Below are positions 1 to 8,021 of a stretch of DNA of 64,000 bases, one piece after another. The stretch lies in contig NZ_AP024871.1 in NCBI RefSeq assembly GCF_024346875.1, forward strand, positions 2,356,001 through 2,420,000, written 5' to 3'. A model generated the notes under the pieces. It was not told where the DNA came from. It worked only from the letters and a program-made list of their open reading frames with translations, and did no database searches. Made by a program: the position numbers and the translations under genes. The first letter of the stretch is position 1; the number at the start of each line of letters is the position of its first letter. This stretch comes from Vibrio gallicus (lineage in GTDB: Bacteria; Pseudomonadota; Gammaproteobacteria; Enterobacterales; Vibrionaceae).

Positions 1-50
1 ATAAATGGGGTTAAAACAAACAATAGAGTAACGCTGAGTTTTAGTAGCAT
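1..50 (-). CDS. Partial gene, start of a putative exported protein
   Basis: An ATG at 50-48 on the minus strand opens a frame that stays open to the window edge. It encodes MLLKLSVTLLFVLTPF, which has the basic-then-hydrophobic character of a signal peptide start. A purine-rich stretch (GAGAAGAAG) lies about 3-12 bases upstream and would serve as a ribosome binding site. It lies downstream of the Rhs/immunity pair in the same orientation, so it may belong to the same locus. Only about 16 codons are visible and no family can be assigned. It could be a chance reading frame. Confidence 0.4.
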   Translation of the reverse strand, partial: MLLKLSVTLLFVLTPF

Positions 51-204
51 GATCTTCTTCTCATAAAAGTTCGCTCGAAAGCTTATCTAAAAGATAAAAG
101 CACACAGCCTGCAAAGGGAACACGCCCCAACAAACCCACTCACAACCAATAATCACCACTCACACTGAACCTGCTATCAACAGATTGTCATTGTGATATA
201 TCTA

Positions 205-456
205 TCACTCTCTCAGCTTACTTCCCTTAAAGGCAAGGTATAGTGCAAATAGACAAAGTGATATGTCTTTACCTACATTAGCTAAGAAGTTGAATGTATT
301 ATCAGAAAATGTTGAAACATTTCCATATTTATCCTCCGTTACCCCACTCTCGAGGACAGGGTAGATATCCAACCCTATATTCGTCGCCAAACATAACATT
401 AAGAATCTAAATATATTTAAATATTTTTTGGGTAAATACACCTTAAATAGATTCAT
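205..456 (-). CDS. Small membrane protein, candidate Rhs immunity protein
   Basis: This 83-residue protein has two hydrophobic segments, roughly residues 12-35 and 57-79, separated by a polar loop, so it is probably an inner-membrane protein. I do not recognise a family. Its ATG overlaps the TGA of the upstream Rhs gene as ATGA, which predicts translational coupling. The Rhs gene ends in a variable tip. In Rhs and other polymorphic toxin systems the small gene directly after the toxin tip normally encodes its cognate immunity protein. A membrane-located immunity protein would fit a toxin tip acting on membranes, and that tip does contain a Gly/Ala-rich hydrophobic stretch. The gene is visibly AT-rich, as such cassettes often are. 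The immunity role is inferred from position and not from homology. Confidence 0.6.
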   Translation of the reverse strand: MNLFKVYLPKKYLNIFRFLMLCLATNIGLDIYPVLESGVTEDKYGNVSTFSDNTFNFLANVGKDISLCLFALYLAFKGSKLRE

Positions 457-3400
457 TTATTCTTACCATCCTCAATTTCATCAAATAGGCCCGTTATTTC
501 TCTAGAGAGATATTCAAAAGTACCATCGACCATATTAGAGTCTTCAGGTAAAATCTTACTGCCCTTGCCTATCATTTCAATAGTTTTTAATGTTTTCCTA
601 GCTGTTACATTGGCAAGAATCTCTTGTGAAATGGCCTTTTTAGGATCATCATCTATAGCCGCTGCTACATAACCACTTACAGCAGATAAAGCCCCGGCTA
701 CCACAGCCACGTGCACTTGCCCGCTAAATAAAGCGCCAGTAGAAAGAATATTCATTGCATCTGAGAAACCCTCTATATCACCTTGAGTAAAGCCCGTACC
801 CTTTGCTCTTAGAGTCGCCTTATAAGCATCGACACCATTGTGAGTTACTGTGCCATTTGTATACACCTCGACTAGAGCACCACCTGACATGTATGAGTTA
901 GCAGGTTCTATTCTGTAATATTCTGGCATACACAATCCAAACGGATCCACCCACGACAATGGATTACCACTTACATAACCATAGGACATTTGTTGGCTTG
1001 GATCACGGAGTAATTGATTGGTATTTAGGCCGGTATATCTCATGAGTTCATGTTGGATCTCTTGCGGGAGATAGGTGTTTTTGAAGTTCCACTGGTCCGG
1101 TTGTACAAAGCGGCTGATGTGCGGGTTGTACCAGCGAGAATCCAGATTGACCAAACCAGTGTTGCCATCTGTGTATCTGCCTGTGTACTGATACGGCATC
1201 AACTGGGCGAGTTGTTTGTTTGCATTCACGCCCGCATTTATCTTCCAAAATGTTTGGTCGTTATGTCTACGATATACCTGACCAAATGGGCTGTAGCCTA
1301 AACGCATTGCAGAAGTACCCTGTGCATCTAGAACCTGTATTGCACTGCCGAGCCTGTCGTGATGGATGAACAAGTTTGAGATATCTGCGCCTTTGGTGCC
1401 CGTTGCCTTTACTAAAGCGGAATTAACATCTGACAGCGTTTGATGAAGCACTTCAGCATAGGGAAGTCCCGGTATTGGTAGCGCAGTTAGGGAGCGAAAG
1501 TTCGCAAAGCCATTAGCTGTTTGTTGCCACTGACCAATCTCTTGGCGTCCATCATAGTGACTGACCAAGGCAGTAACCTCGCCATCAGAGCTGTGCTCGG
1601 TTACAACTCGGCGCGAACGTGAATCATAGGCATAATTTGTTGCTGAGCCATTTGGGTTAACGACTGAGGTTAAACGACCTAGTGCATCATGCTGGTAGTG
1701 TTGAGTTTCATTTCCGTCATCAACACTGGCAAGGTTGCCGTTAGCATCATATTGATAATTATAGGTATGTTGGCTAGAACCCTGCTCATCATCGTCACAA
1801 TTGGAGTCAGAGCAACTAAACCCTGGCAGACGGTGTCCGTACATCTGGGTAAGTTGATTCGCCTGATTATAACGGTACGAGAAAGTATGCGATTTAGTCT
1901 GCTTTTCAATGAGATTACCTGCGGCATCCCAGCGATAATCAATATCATCATTACTTGGATAATCTGCTGACAGTAAGCGGTTGACTTGGTCGTATTCAAA
2001 GTAGGCCCATTGCTCTTTTGCACCTAACTCGGTTTGGCGGTTATAGGCAGTTACATTTCCAGTAGCATCATACTGATAACTCAATACTTCTATTGCTTGC
2101 CAACTGCCGCTCCAGCGCTTTCCTTTATACTGTTCTTGTTCAATGGTGATACCAACGATTCGCTCAAGCTCATCGTATTCGAGGCTTCTGCGGCTATGGT
2201 TAGGATAATCAATCTGGGTTATACGCCCATTGCTGTCATAGTTTACAGTAAAGTTGAACGTACCCTGCGCTCCCTCACGCTGCATGGCTATCACTTGTCC
2301 TTCTGCATCTCTGGTGTAGTAAACGCTGTCTCCTGAGGTCAACTGACTAGCAACACGATTACCCAAATTATCGTAGCCATAGTTAAATGTTTGTCCGAGG
2401 GTATCGTTGTTGACCTGAATAAGCTGACTGGCATTATCATATTGATATTGTTCGGAAAGGGCTGGGCTATGAATACCACTCAATCGTCCGAGTTCATCAT
2501 AGCTAAGGGACTCACTTATCAGTTGCCCATTTTGCCAGTGTTGACGCTCTGTTAGGTTACCCCGCTTATCGTATTGATAGCTAATATTGGTCAATGATTG
2601 AGGCTGATTATTTTGAGTTAGCTGCCCTGCTTGGTCATACTCATAATGCCATTGTTGCCCAACTTCATTAGTAAATGAGCTGAGTCGAGACATAACATCG
2701 TATTCAAATGATTGGCTCTCACCTAGCGGGTTTACAACCTGAGTGAGCTTATCGGCCGTGTTGTACTGATAGCGAGTCTGCGCCCCATTTGCTTGCTCTA
2801 CTGAGACAAGATTACCAAAGCCACTATATTGATATTGGGTTGTTCTACTGAGCTGATCTGTATAGCTATGGATCTGATCACGATAGTTGTATGTCCATTG
2901 CTGATATTCATTATGGGCATCGATTTGAGCTATTGGCCTATTAAGCGCATCATACTCAAATTGCGTAGTATTCCCTTGCGGGGTTGTCAGCGATATCCGA
3001 TTACCAAAGGCATCAAACTGCTGCACTGTAGTTTGGTTTAACCGATTGGTCACCCTGAGTGCGCGGCCTGCACTATCAAGCTGATAGTTAACGCTGTTCC
3101 CTTGCGCATCATATGTCGCTATCACTCTGCCTAAGCTGTTTCTATGCTGAACAGTTACTCTAGCCAGGGGGTCTTTCACCGCGACAAGCCTGCTCATTTC
3201 ATCATATTGATATTCGGTAATACCAGAGCCTGTGCTTTGCGGATCAATAACCCGCACCACTTGGTTGTCAGCATCGTAACCGTATTGCCAAGCAAACCCT
3301 TCACTATCGGTGTAGTTAACGGGGTTATCATTGCCATCATATTGCCACGATTCCACATAACCGAGGGGGTTATAGCTCGCCATGAGCCTCCCCGCTGAGT

Positions 3401-6400
3401 CGTACTGGTAACTGTAGCTACCGCCATCTGGCATAGTGACCGACTCTACCAACCCTAACGCATTGTATTGATAGCTATTAACGCTACCAAATGCGTAATG
3501 TGCCAGCTGCTCTGTGATAACTCGCCCCTCACCATCATAGGTATAGTAGCTAGTGCGAGAATCCCCCTCTGCTGAGTGTGTTGTTTCAGAAGTCATTTGC
3601 CCAGCAAGGCTATATTCACGAGTAATTCGCCCCCCATCTGGATTGACTATTCCTGAAACTAAGCCAATAGCATTTAGAGTAATTGACCACCCATGATCCA
3701 TTGAGTCACTATAGGCTATTAACCTTCCTAAAAGGTCATAAGTCTTAGTGCTTGTGCGGAGATTATTGAGGAAAACTATCGACTGCTGAGTATCGGTTTC
3801 CGTCTGGGTAACGATTAATTTGGTCGGTTGTTGATCGTAGTGCCATTGCGTCTTTAACCCTGCCTTGTTTAGATGTGAGACCTTTCTGCCTATCGCATCA
3901 TATTCAAAGCTTTCGATACCACCTTCGGAATCGACTATCTGAGATACTTGACCAAATACTGTATATTGATAGCGAAGCTCACCACTACCTGCATCCGATT
4001 GTGTGATTGGATTACCGCGCCAATCCAGCTGCAAGCGAATTCGCTCTTGGTTTGAGTTTGGTACAGAAACCGCGATGCTCTGCCCTAACGAATCCACCAC
4101 ATAATCGGTATAATTTTGATTGGCATCGACAACCTGAGTAATAAACCCTAGTTCATTTCTGAGGTACTGCTGTGTGTAATCCCCTCTTTCATCGTCAAAC
4201 ACCGCGCTTAATCGCCCAGCGTTGTCATAGCTGTATGTAGAGACATTGCCCAACGCATTAGTCATGCTTTGCAACTGCCCATCAGAATAATGCTGGGATA
4301 GCGTAATATTGCCTGAACTATCTAGTTCACTAAGCTGACGACCCGTCGCATCATAGCTAAATCGTTTACTTACCTGAGTACCCTCAATATAAGTGTGAAT
4401 AAGGCGATTGCGAGCGTCGTATTGGTAGTGCCAGATCGCACCATTTGCTTGAATAGTTTTGGTTAGATTGTTTTCTGCATCATAGAAATATTGAGTCAGA
4501 TATTGTCGGTTTTTCTCGTCGTGTGGCACTTTAACTTGCTTAGTAGAAACACGCCCACCAGCGGTATAAGTATAAAAAGACTCAACCCCTGAAAAGTCTT
4601 TTTGATAGGTCAATTGCCCGGTAACATCATAATTAAATACCGACTGGCGACCTAATGGGTCAGTAATACGAGTAGGCTGGTTAAGGCTGCGTCCATCGGT
4701 AGTAGAATACTCATAATAGGTTGTGCGCCATTCTTCATCCGCTAACGATCCTGCCCCTTGTGAAACCCTTGTTATTCGCCCTATAGCGTCATGCTCAAGC
4801 AGAGTTAGCGCCTCACCTCCTGATTGGGTGTTTGCATCAAATTGTTCAATGCGTGTTGGGTAGCCAAGCTCATCATATTCAAATAGGGTTTGACTCCCCA
4901 CCGGGTCAGTACGCTTTACCAAAACACCATTTTGCCAGAACTCCTCAATCGTTGAGCCATCGGCTTGGGTTATAGTCTGCACCTTCCCTTGCAAGTCATA
5001 TTCGATATGCGTGCTTTCACTCGCATTGTTGGTGGAGGTTACGATTCGCCCATCGCTATCTCGCTGTAGGCTTGTGGTTCGACCGCTAGCATCCGTGGTT
5101 GAAAGCAATCTATTGAATTGGTCATATTCATAGAGGGTTTGTTCTCCCAACTCATTGTATTCGGCGACTCGATTCCCTTGTTCATCGTAAAGGTAGTCAA
5201 TTTCACTACCATCAGCCTCAAATACCTTAGATATGATGTTGTTATTGCTGTCATATTGGTAACGGGTGCGGGTTCCATTGCGATTAATGACGGTAGTCAT
5301 ACGATTTGGAAAGTCATATTCATAGTCAAATCGATTTCCGTCAGGGTCAATTTGAACGTCAACCACGCTTGTTCCGTCAAGTTCACGATAGGTATAAACA
5401 GAGCTATTGCCTTTGCCATCACTTTTACGCGTAATGGCTAATGGGTTGGTCTCATAGTTGTATTCATAACTCTGACGTTGGCCATCGAATTGAACCACCT
5501 CAATTAATTTCTGATTTTGGTAGCTGAAATGGGTTATACGCCCTACTTGATCAGTGATACCAACAAGGCGCCCATCGGAGTATTCGAGAGCTAAGTAACG
5601 CCCCAACTCATCAACTATAGCTATTGCTTGCTGTGCACTATCGCGTTCTATCTCTACCCAGCGGCCATCGTTACCTTCAATACGAACCAACAAACCATAG
5701 ACATTAAAGTGGTAGCGAACCCCAACCGCAGTAGTGACGATTGCACCATTAGCGAGTGATACCTCAAGCTGGGCACTGTTTCCCTGCAAGGCGCTTGCTT
5801 TTAAAGAAGCCGAATCAAAGCTAAATAGCTGTCGACTACCTTGCGGCGTAATCCATTTAATCTTGCCGATGCCTATCTCATATTCTTTGGCAAAATTAGG
5901 GTCAGCACTGTAGCGGTTGCGCAGCTTATACTCATCTGAACGGTTATTAATCTCACGCAGGGATTCGAGTTGCTGTGTTGCGTTTTCAGATTGAGCAACG
6001 TAAGACGCCTGTAGCGCATTAAGCGTCTCGATTTGAGTTTCAATATACCCAGCAATATCTGGGCTATACCCTACGCGGTTAACAAATTGAGAACGCAGAT
6101 TCGCAATTGCACTCTCAATTTGAGCGATAATCGCAACGTACTGTTGTGCAGCTAATTCATAAGCCTGTTGCTGCGGCTGATTATCAATAGCCGTACCCCA
6201 CAGGATTCGAGAATCTATCGCGCTATGCCAGCCTACTCCTAGAGACCACGCCGAGCCCTGTGATAATCGATGCTGGCGAATTAGCGGAAATAGCACATGC
6301 TCAAAGTCAACCTCACGGGTGATTTTACATCCTGAGTAAAGCTCAACAGGGCAATCCGTTGCATCACCTGAATTACCATTCCCACTCGCCTGCGCTTCAG

Positions 6401-6752
6401 AAGCTTTGTTTGCACTATCAGCGGCGGCAGCTTGTGTATCAGCACTATCTGCGGCCAGCTTCGCATCCTCACCAGCTACAGCAGCGGCACCAATAGCTTG
6501 TGATGTCAGTCCATCTACCTCTGAGCGTATAGCGCTTGAATCTTGCTGCACTGCATCTGTATCTGTATCTTCGGAGTCCTTATTATTTTCATCAAGGTCA
6601 GTGGAGTCTGATGGAACCGATTCATTCTCTCCACCATCACAGGAAAGTGCTCCAGAGCATTCCCTATAGAGTGAAATTTCAGAGGCTAGCACCATATTTG
6701 TAGAGAAGGTAACCCCTACCATTAGGAAAAAATTTATCTTTATCAGTTTCAT
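453..6752 (-). CDS. Secreted Rhs/YD-repeat protein with variable C-terminal tip
   Basis: The product is a 2099-residue Rhs-family protein. I chose the ATG at 6752 because it has GGAC seven to ten bases upstream and begins a good Sec signal peptide (MKLIKINFFLMVGV..., cleavage likely after VLA at residue 23). A TTG eight codons upstream lacks these. The mature protein starts with an acidic, then Ala-rich low-complexity linker (about 40-130) and two Cys pairs (32/38, 134/142). A DUF6531-like start follows (about 134-190), then a helical, Gln/Ala-rich insertion (about 192-275). Dozens of YD repeats run from about 350 to 1830. The Rhs core ends in DPFGL at residue 1940. The last 159 residues (456-932) are the variable tip, with a hydrophobic Gly/Ala-rich segment at about 2005-2032. 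No PAAR or VgrG element is visible, so type VI export is not indicated. Function is probably intercellular toxin delivery, by inference from the family. Confidence 0.85.
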   Translation of the reverse strand: MKLIKINFFLMVGVTFSTNMVLASEISLYRECSGALSCDGGENESVPSDSTDLDENNKDSEDTDTDAVQQDSSAIRSEVDGLTSQAIGAAAVAGEDAKLAADSADTQAAAADSANKASEAQASGNGNSGDATDCPVELYSGCKITREVDFEHVLFPLIRQHRLSQGSAWSLGVGWHSAIDSRILWGTAIDNQPQQQAYELAAQQYVAIIAQIESAIANLRSQFVNRVGYSPDIAGYIETQIETLNALQASYVAQSENATQQLESLREINNRSDEYKLRNRYSADPNFAKEYEIGIGKIKWITPQGSRQLFSFDSASLKASALQGNSAQLEVSLANGAIVTTAVGVRYHFNVYGLLVRIEGNDGRWVEIERDSAQQAIAIVDELGRYLALEYSDGRLVGITDQVGRITHFSYQNQKLIEVVQFDGQRQSYEYNYETNPLAITRKSDGKGNSSVYTYRELDGTSVVDVQIDPDGNRFDYEYDFPNRMTTVINRNGTRTRYQYDSNNNIISKVFEADGSEIDYLYDEQGNRVAEYNELGEQTLYEYDQFNRLLSTTDASGRTTSLQRDSDGRIVTSTNNASESTHIEYDLQGKVQTITQADGSTIEEFWQNGVLVKRTDPVGSQTLFEYDELGYPTRIEQFDANTQSGGEALTLLEHDAIGRITRVSQGAGSLADEEWRTTYYEYSTTDGRSLNQPTRITDPLGRQSVFNYDVTGQLTYQKDFSGVESFYTYTAGGRVSTKQVKVPHDEKNRQYLTQYFYDAENNLTKTIQANGAIWHYQYDARNRLIHTYIEGTQVSKRFSYDATGRQLSELDSSGNITLSQHYSDGQLQSMTNALGNVSTYSYDNAGRLSAVFDDERGDYTQQYLRNELGFITQVVDANQNYTDYVVDSLGQSIAVSVPNSNQERIRLQLDWRGNPITQSDAGSGELRYQYTVFGQVSQIVDSEGGIESFEYDAIGRKVSHLNKAGLKTQWHYDQQPTKLIVTQTETDTQQSIVFLNNLRTSTKTYDLLGRLIAYSDSMDHGWSITLNAIGLVSGIVNPDGGRITREYSLAGQMTSETTHSAEGDSRTSYYTYDGEGRVITEQLAHYAFGSVNSYQYNALGLVESVTMPDGGSYSYQYDSAGRLMASYNPLGYVESWQYDGNDNPVNYTDSEGFAWQYGYDADNQVVRVIDPQSTGSGITEYQYDEMSRLVAVKDPLARVTVQHRNSLGRVIATYDAQGNSVNYQLDSAGRALRVTNRLNQTTVQQFDAFGNRISLTTPQGNTTQFEYDALNRPIAQIDAHNEYQQWTYNYRDQIHSYTDQLSRTTQYQYSGFGNLVSVEQANGAQTRYQYNTADKLTQVVNPLGESQSFEYDVMSRLSSFTNEVGQQWHYEYDQAGQLTQNNQPQSLTNISYQYDKRGNLTERQHWQNGQLISESLSYDELGRLSGIHSPALSEQYQYDNASQLIQVNNDTLGQTFNYGYDNLGNRVASQLTSGDSVYYTRDAEGQVIAMQREGAQGTFNFTVNYDSNGRITQIDYPNHSRRSLEYDELERIVGITIEQEQYKGKRWSGSWQAIEVLSYQYDATGNVTAYNRQTELGAKEQWAYFEYDQVNRLLSADYPSNDDIDYRWDAAGNLIEKQTKSHTFSYRYNQANQLTQMYGHRLPGFSCSDSNCDDDEQGSSQHTYNYQYDANGNLASVDDGNETQHYQHDALGRLTSVVNPNGSATNYAYDSRSRRVVTEHSSDGEVTALVSHYDGRQEIGQWQQTANGFANFRSLTALPIPGLPYAEVLHQTLSDVNSALVKATGTKGADISNLFIHHDRLGSAIQVLDAQGTSAMRLGYSPFGQVYRRHNDQTFWKINAGVNANKQLAQLMPYQYTGRYTDGNTGLVNLDSRWYNPHISRFVQPDQWNFKNTYLPQEIQHELMRYTGLNTNQLLRDPSQQMSYGYVSGNPLSWVDPFGLCMPEYYRIEPANSYMSGGALVEVYTNGTVTHNGVDAYKATLRAKGTGFTQGDIEGFSDAMNILSTGALFSGQVHVAVVAGALSAVSGYVAAAIDDDPKKAISQEILANVTARKTLKTIEMIGKGSKILPEDSNMVDGTFEYLSREITGLFDEIEDGKNK

Positions 6753-7029
6753 CAGCTGTCCGTAGCTTTCTAACAAATGAGATAAAAGTGTAATTTCCTG
6801 TTTTTTTACAAAGGGTTGATTTAAAGCGACCTAGATTCCAAATTTAAATGCAACAAACATACGGGTTACAGTACGCTGTTCACATTGAACAGTGGTTGAG
6901 AATACTTCAAAAATCGTGCTATTCTTCGCAACCATTTTTCTAGGGTTATCTTAAACTTAACTCTAGTGCTATCTTTACTAATGCCGATACTCGGCCGTTT
7001 CAAACCCTCACTTTTGGAGTTCCAACAAA

Positions 7030-7653
7030 ATGGGAAAAGGTACCCTCTATATCGTTTCAGCACCCAGTGGTGCAGGCAAATCTAGCCTGATTTCAGCGAT
7101 GCTTGAAAAAAATCCAGTTTACGCAATGAAGGTCTCTATCTCTCATACCACTCGCGCTCCGCGCCCGGGGGAAGAAGATGGTACACACTATCATTTTGTT
7201 GAGCGTAATCAGTTTGAATCCTTTATAGAGCAAGGCATATTCTTAGAACATGCTGAGGTATTCGGAAACTACTACGGTACATCGCGTGTTTGGATAGAAC
7301 AGAACCTAGATCGCGGTATCGATGTGTTCCTTGATATTGACTGGCAAGGTGCACGTCAAATTCGTCAGCAAATGCCGCAAGCTAAAAGCGTATTTATTTT
7401 CCCACCATCAAATGGTGAACTGGAAAGACGCCTAAATGTGCGCGGTCAAGATAGTGACGAAGTTATCGCTAAGCGCATGAGCGAGGCAAAGTCTGAAATG
7501 TCACACTATGATGAATATGACTACGTTATAGTTAACGATGACTTTGATGCTGCTTTAATGGATTTCAGAGCCATTCTGCGCGCTGAGCGTTTAAAGAAAG
7601 ACAAACAAACAGCAAAATACAGTGGAATGCTGACTGCATTACTAGCAGAATAA
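7030..7653 (+). CDS. gmk: Guanylate kinase
   Basis: Cytoplasmic enzyme that phosphorylates GMP to GDP with ATP, in purine nucleotide metabolism. The 207-residue length matches the family. The P-loop (PSGAGKSS, residues 12-19) is at the N-terminus. It is followed by the GMP-binding region containing [11 protein letters not shown] and the acidic DIDWQGA stretch. GGAG lies about 12 bases before the ATG. It is the first gene of the co-directional set gmk-rpoZ-spoT-trmH, an arrangement conserved in gammaproteobacteria. It links guanine nucleotide supply with ppGpp metabolism in one locus. Identification is secure. Confidence 0.97.
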   Translation: MGKGTLYIVSAPSGAGKSSLISAMLEKNPVYAMKVSISHTTRAPRPGEEDGTHYHFVERNQFESFIEQGIFLEHAEVFGNYYGTSRVWIEQNLDRGIDVFLDIDWQGARQIRQQMPQAKSVFIFPPSNGELERRLNVRGQDSDEVIAKRMSEAKSEMSHYDEYDYVIVNDDFDAALMDFRAILRAERLKKDKQTAKYSGMLTALLAE

Positions 7654-7714
7654 GAGATAACACTGTATAATTTCCCGTCATTTTTGAAGTTTAAATAAGT
7701 AATTTGGAGTCCTC

Positions 7715-7987
7715 ATGGCACGCGTAACCGTACAAGATGCAGTTGAAAAAGTTGGTAACCGTTTCGACCTAGTTCTAATTTCTGCTCGCCGCGCACGTCA
7801 GATGCAAACTGGTGGCAAAGATTCTCTAGTGCCTGAAGAGAACGATAAGCCAACAGTAGTAGCGCTTCGTGAAATCGAAGAAGGTCTGATTACTAAAGAG
7901 ATCTTGGATGCGAAAGAGCGTCAAGAACAGCAAGAACAAGAAGCAGCTGAACTAGCAGCAGTGAGCAGCATCGCTCACACACGTTAA
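7715..7987 (+). CDS. rpoZ: RNA polymerase omega subunit
   Basis: A 90-residue omega subunit that assists folding and assembly of the beta' subunit into core RNA polymerase and, in E. coli, forms part of a ppGpp site. The N-terminal [19 protein letters not shown] and the ARRARQMQ segment are the conserved family core. The C-terminal tail is Glu/Gln-rich and variable, as expected. GGAG precedes the ATG at a good distance. It sits between gmk and spoT, 61 bases after gmk and 34 bases before the chosen spoT start, so the three are probably co-transcribed. Its partner rpoC is in this window at 17792-21991. Confidence 0.97.
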   Translation: MARVTVQDAVEKVGNRFDLVLISARRARQMQTGGKDSLVPEENDKPTVVALREIEEGLITKEILDAKERQEQQEQEAAELAAVSSIAHTR

Positions 7988-8021
7988 TCAGCACATTCTC
8001 ACGTAACTTTTGGGTCTGAAT

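Noticed and set aside
81..101. Short inverted repeat TTATCT/AGATAA near the left edge
   Set aside because: Only six pairs, AT-rich, and no T-run, so not supported as a terminator or operator.
900..6000. Regularly spaced short repeats resembling a repeat array
   Set aside because: They are the codons of the YD repeats of the Rhs protein, degenerate and in frame, with no spacer structure, so not a CRISPR array.
6406..6669. An 87-codon Ser/Ala-rich frame opposite the Rhs N-terminus
   Set aside because: It is the mirror of the Ala/Asp-rich linker codons, with no start signal, so a shadow frame.
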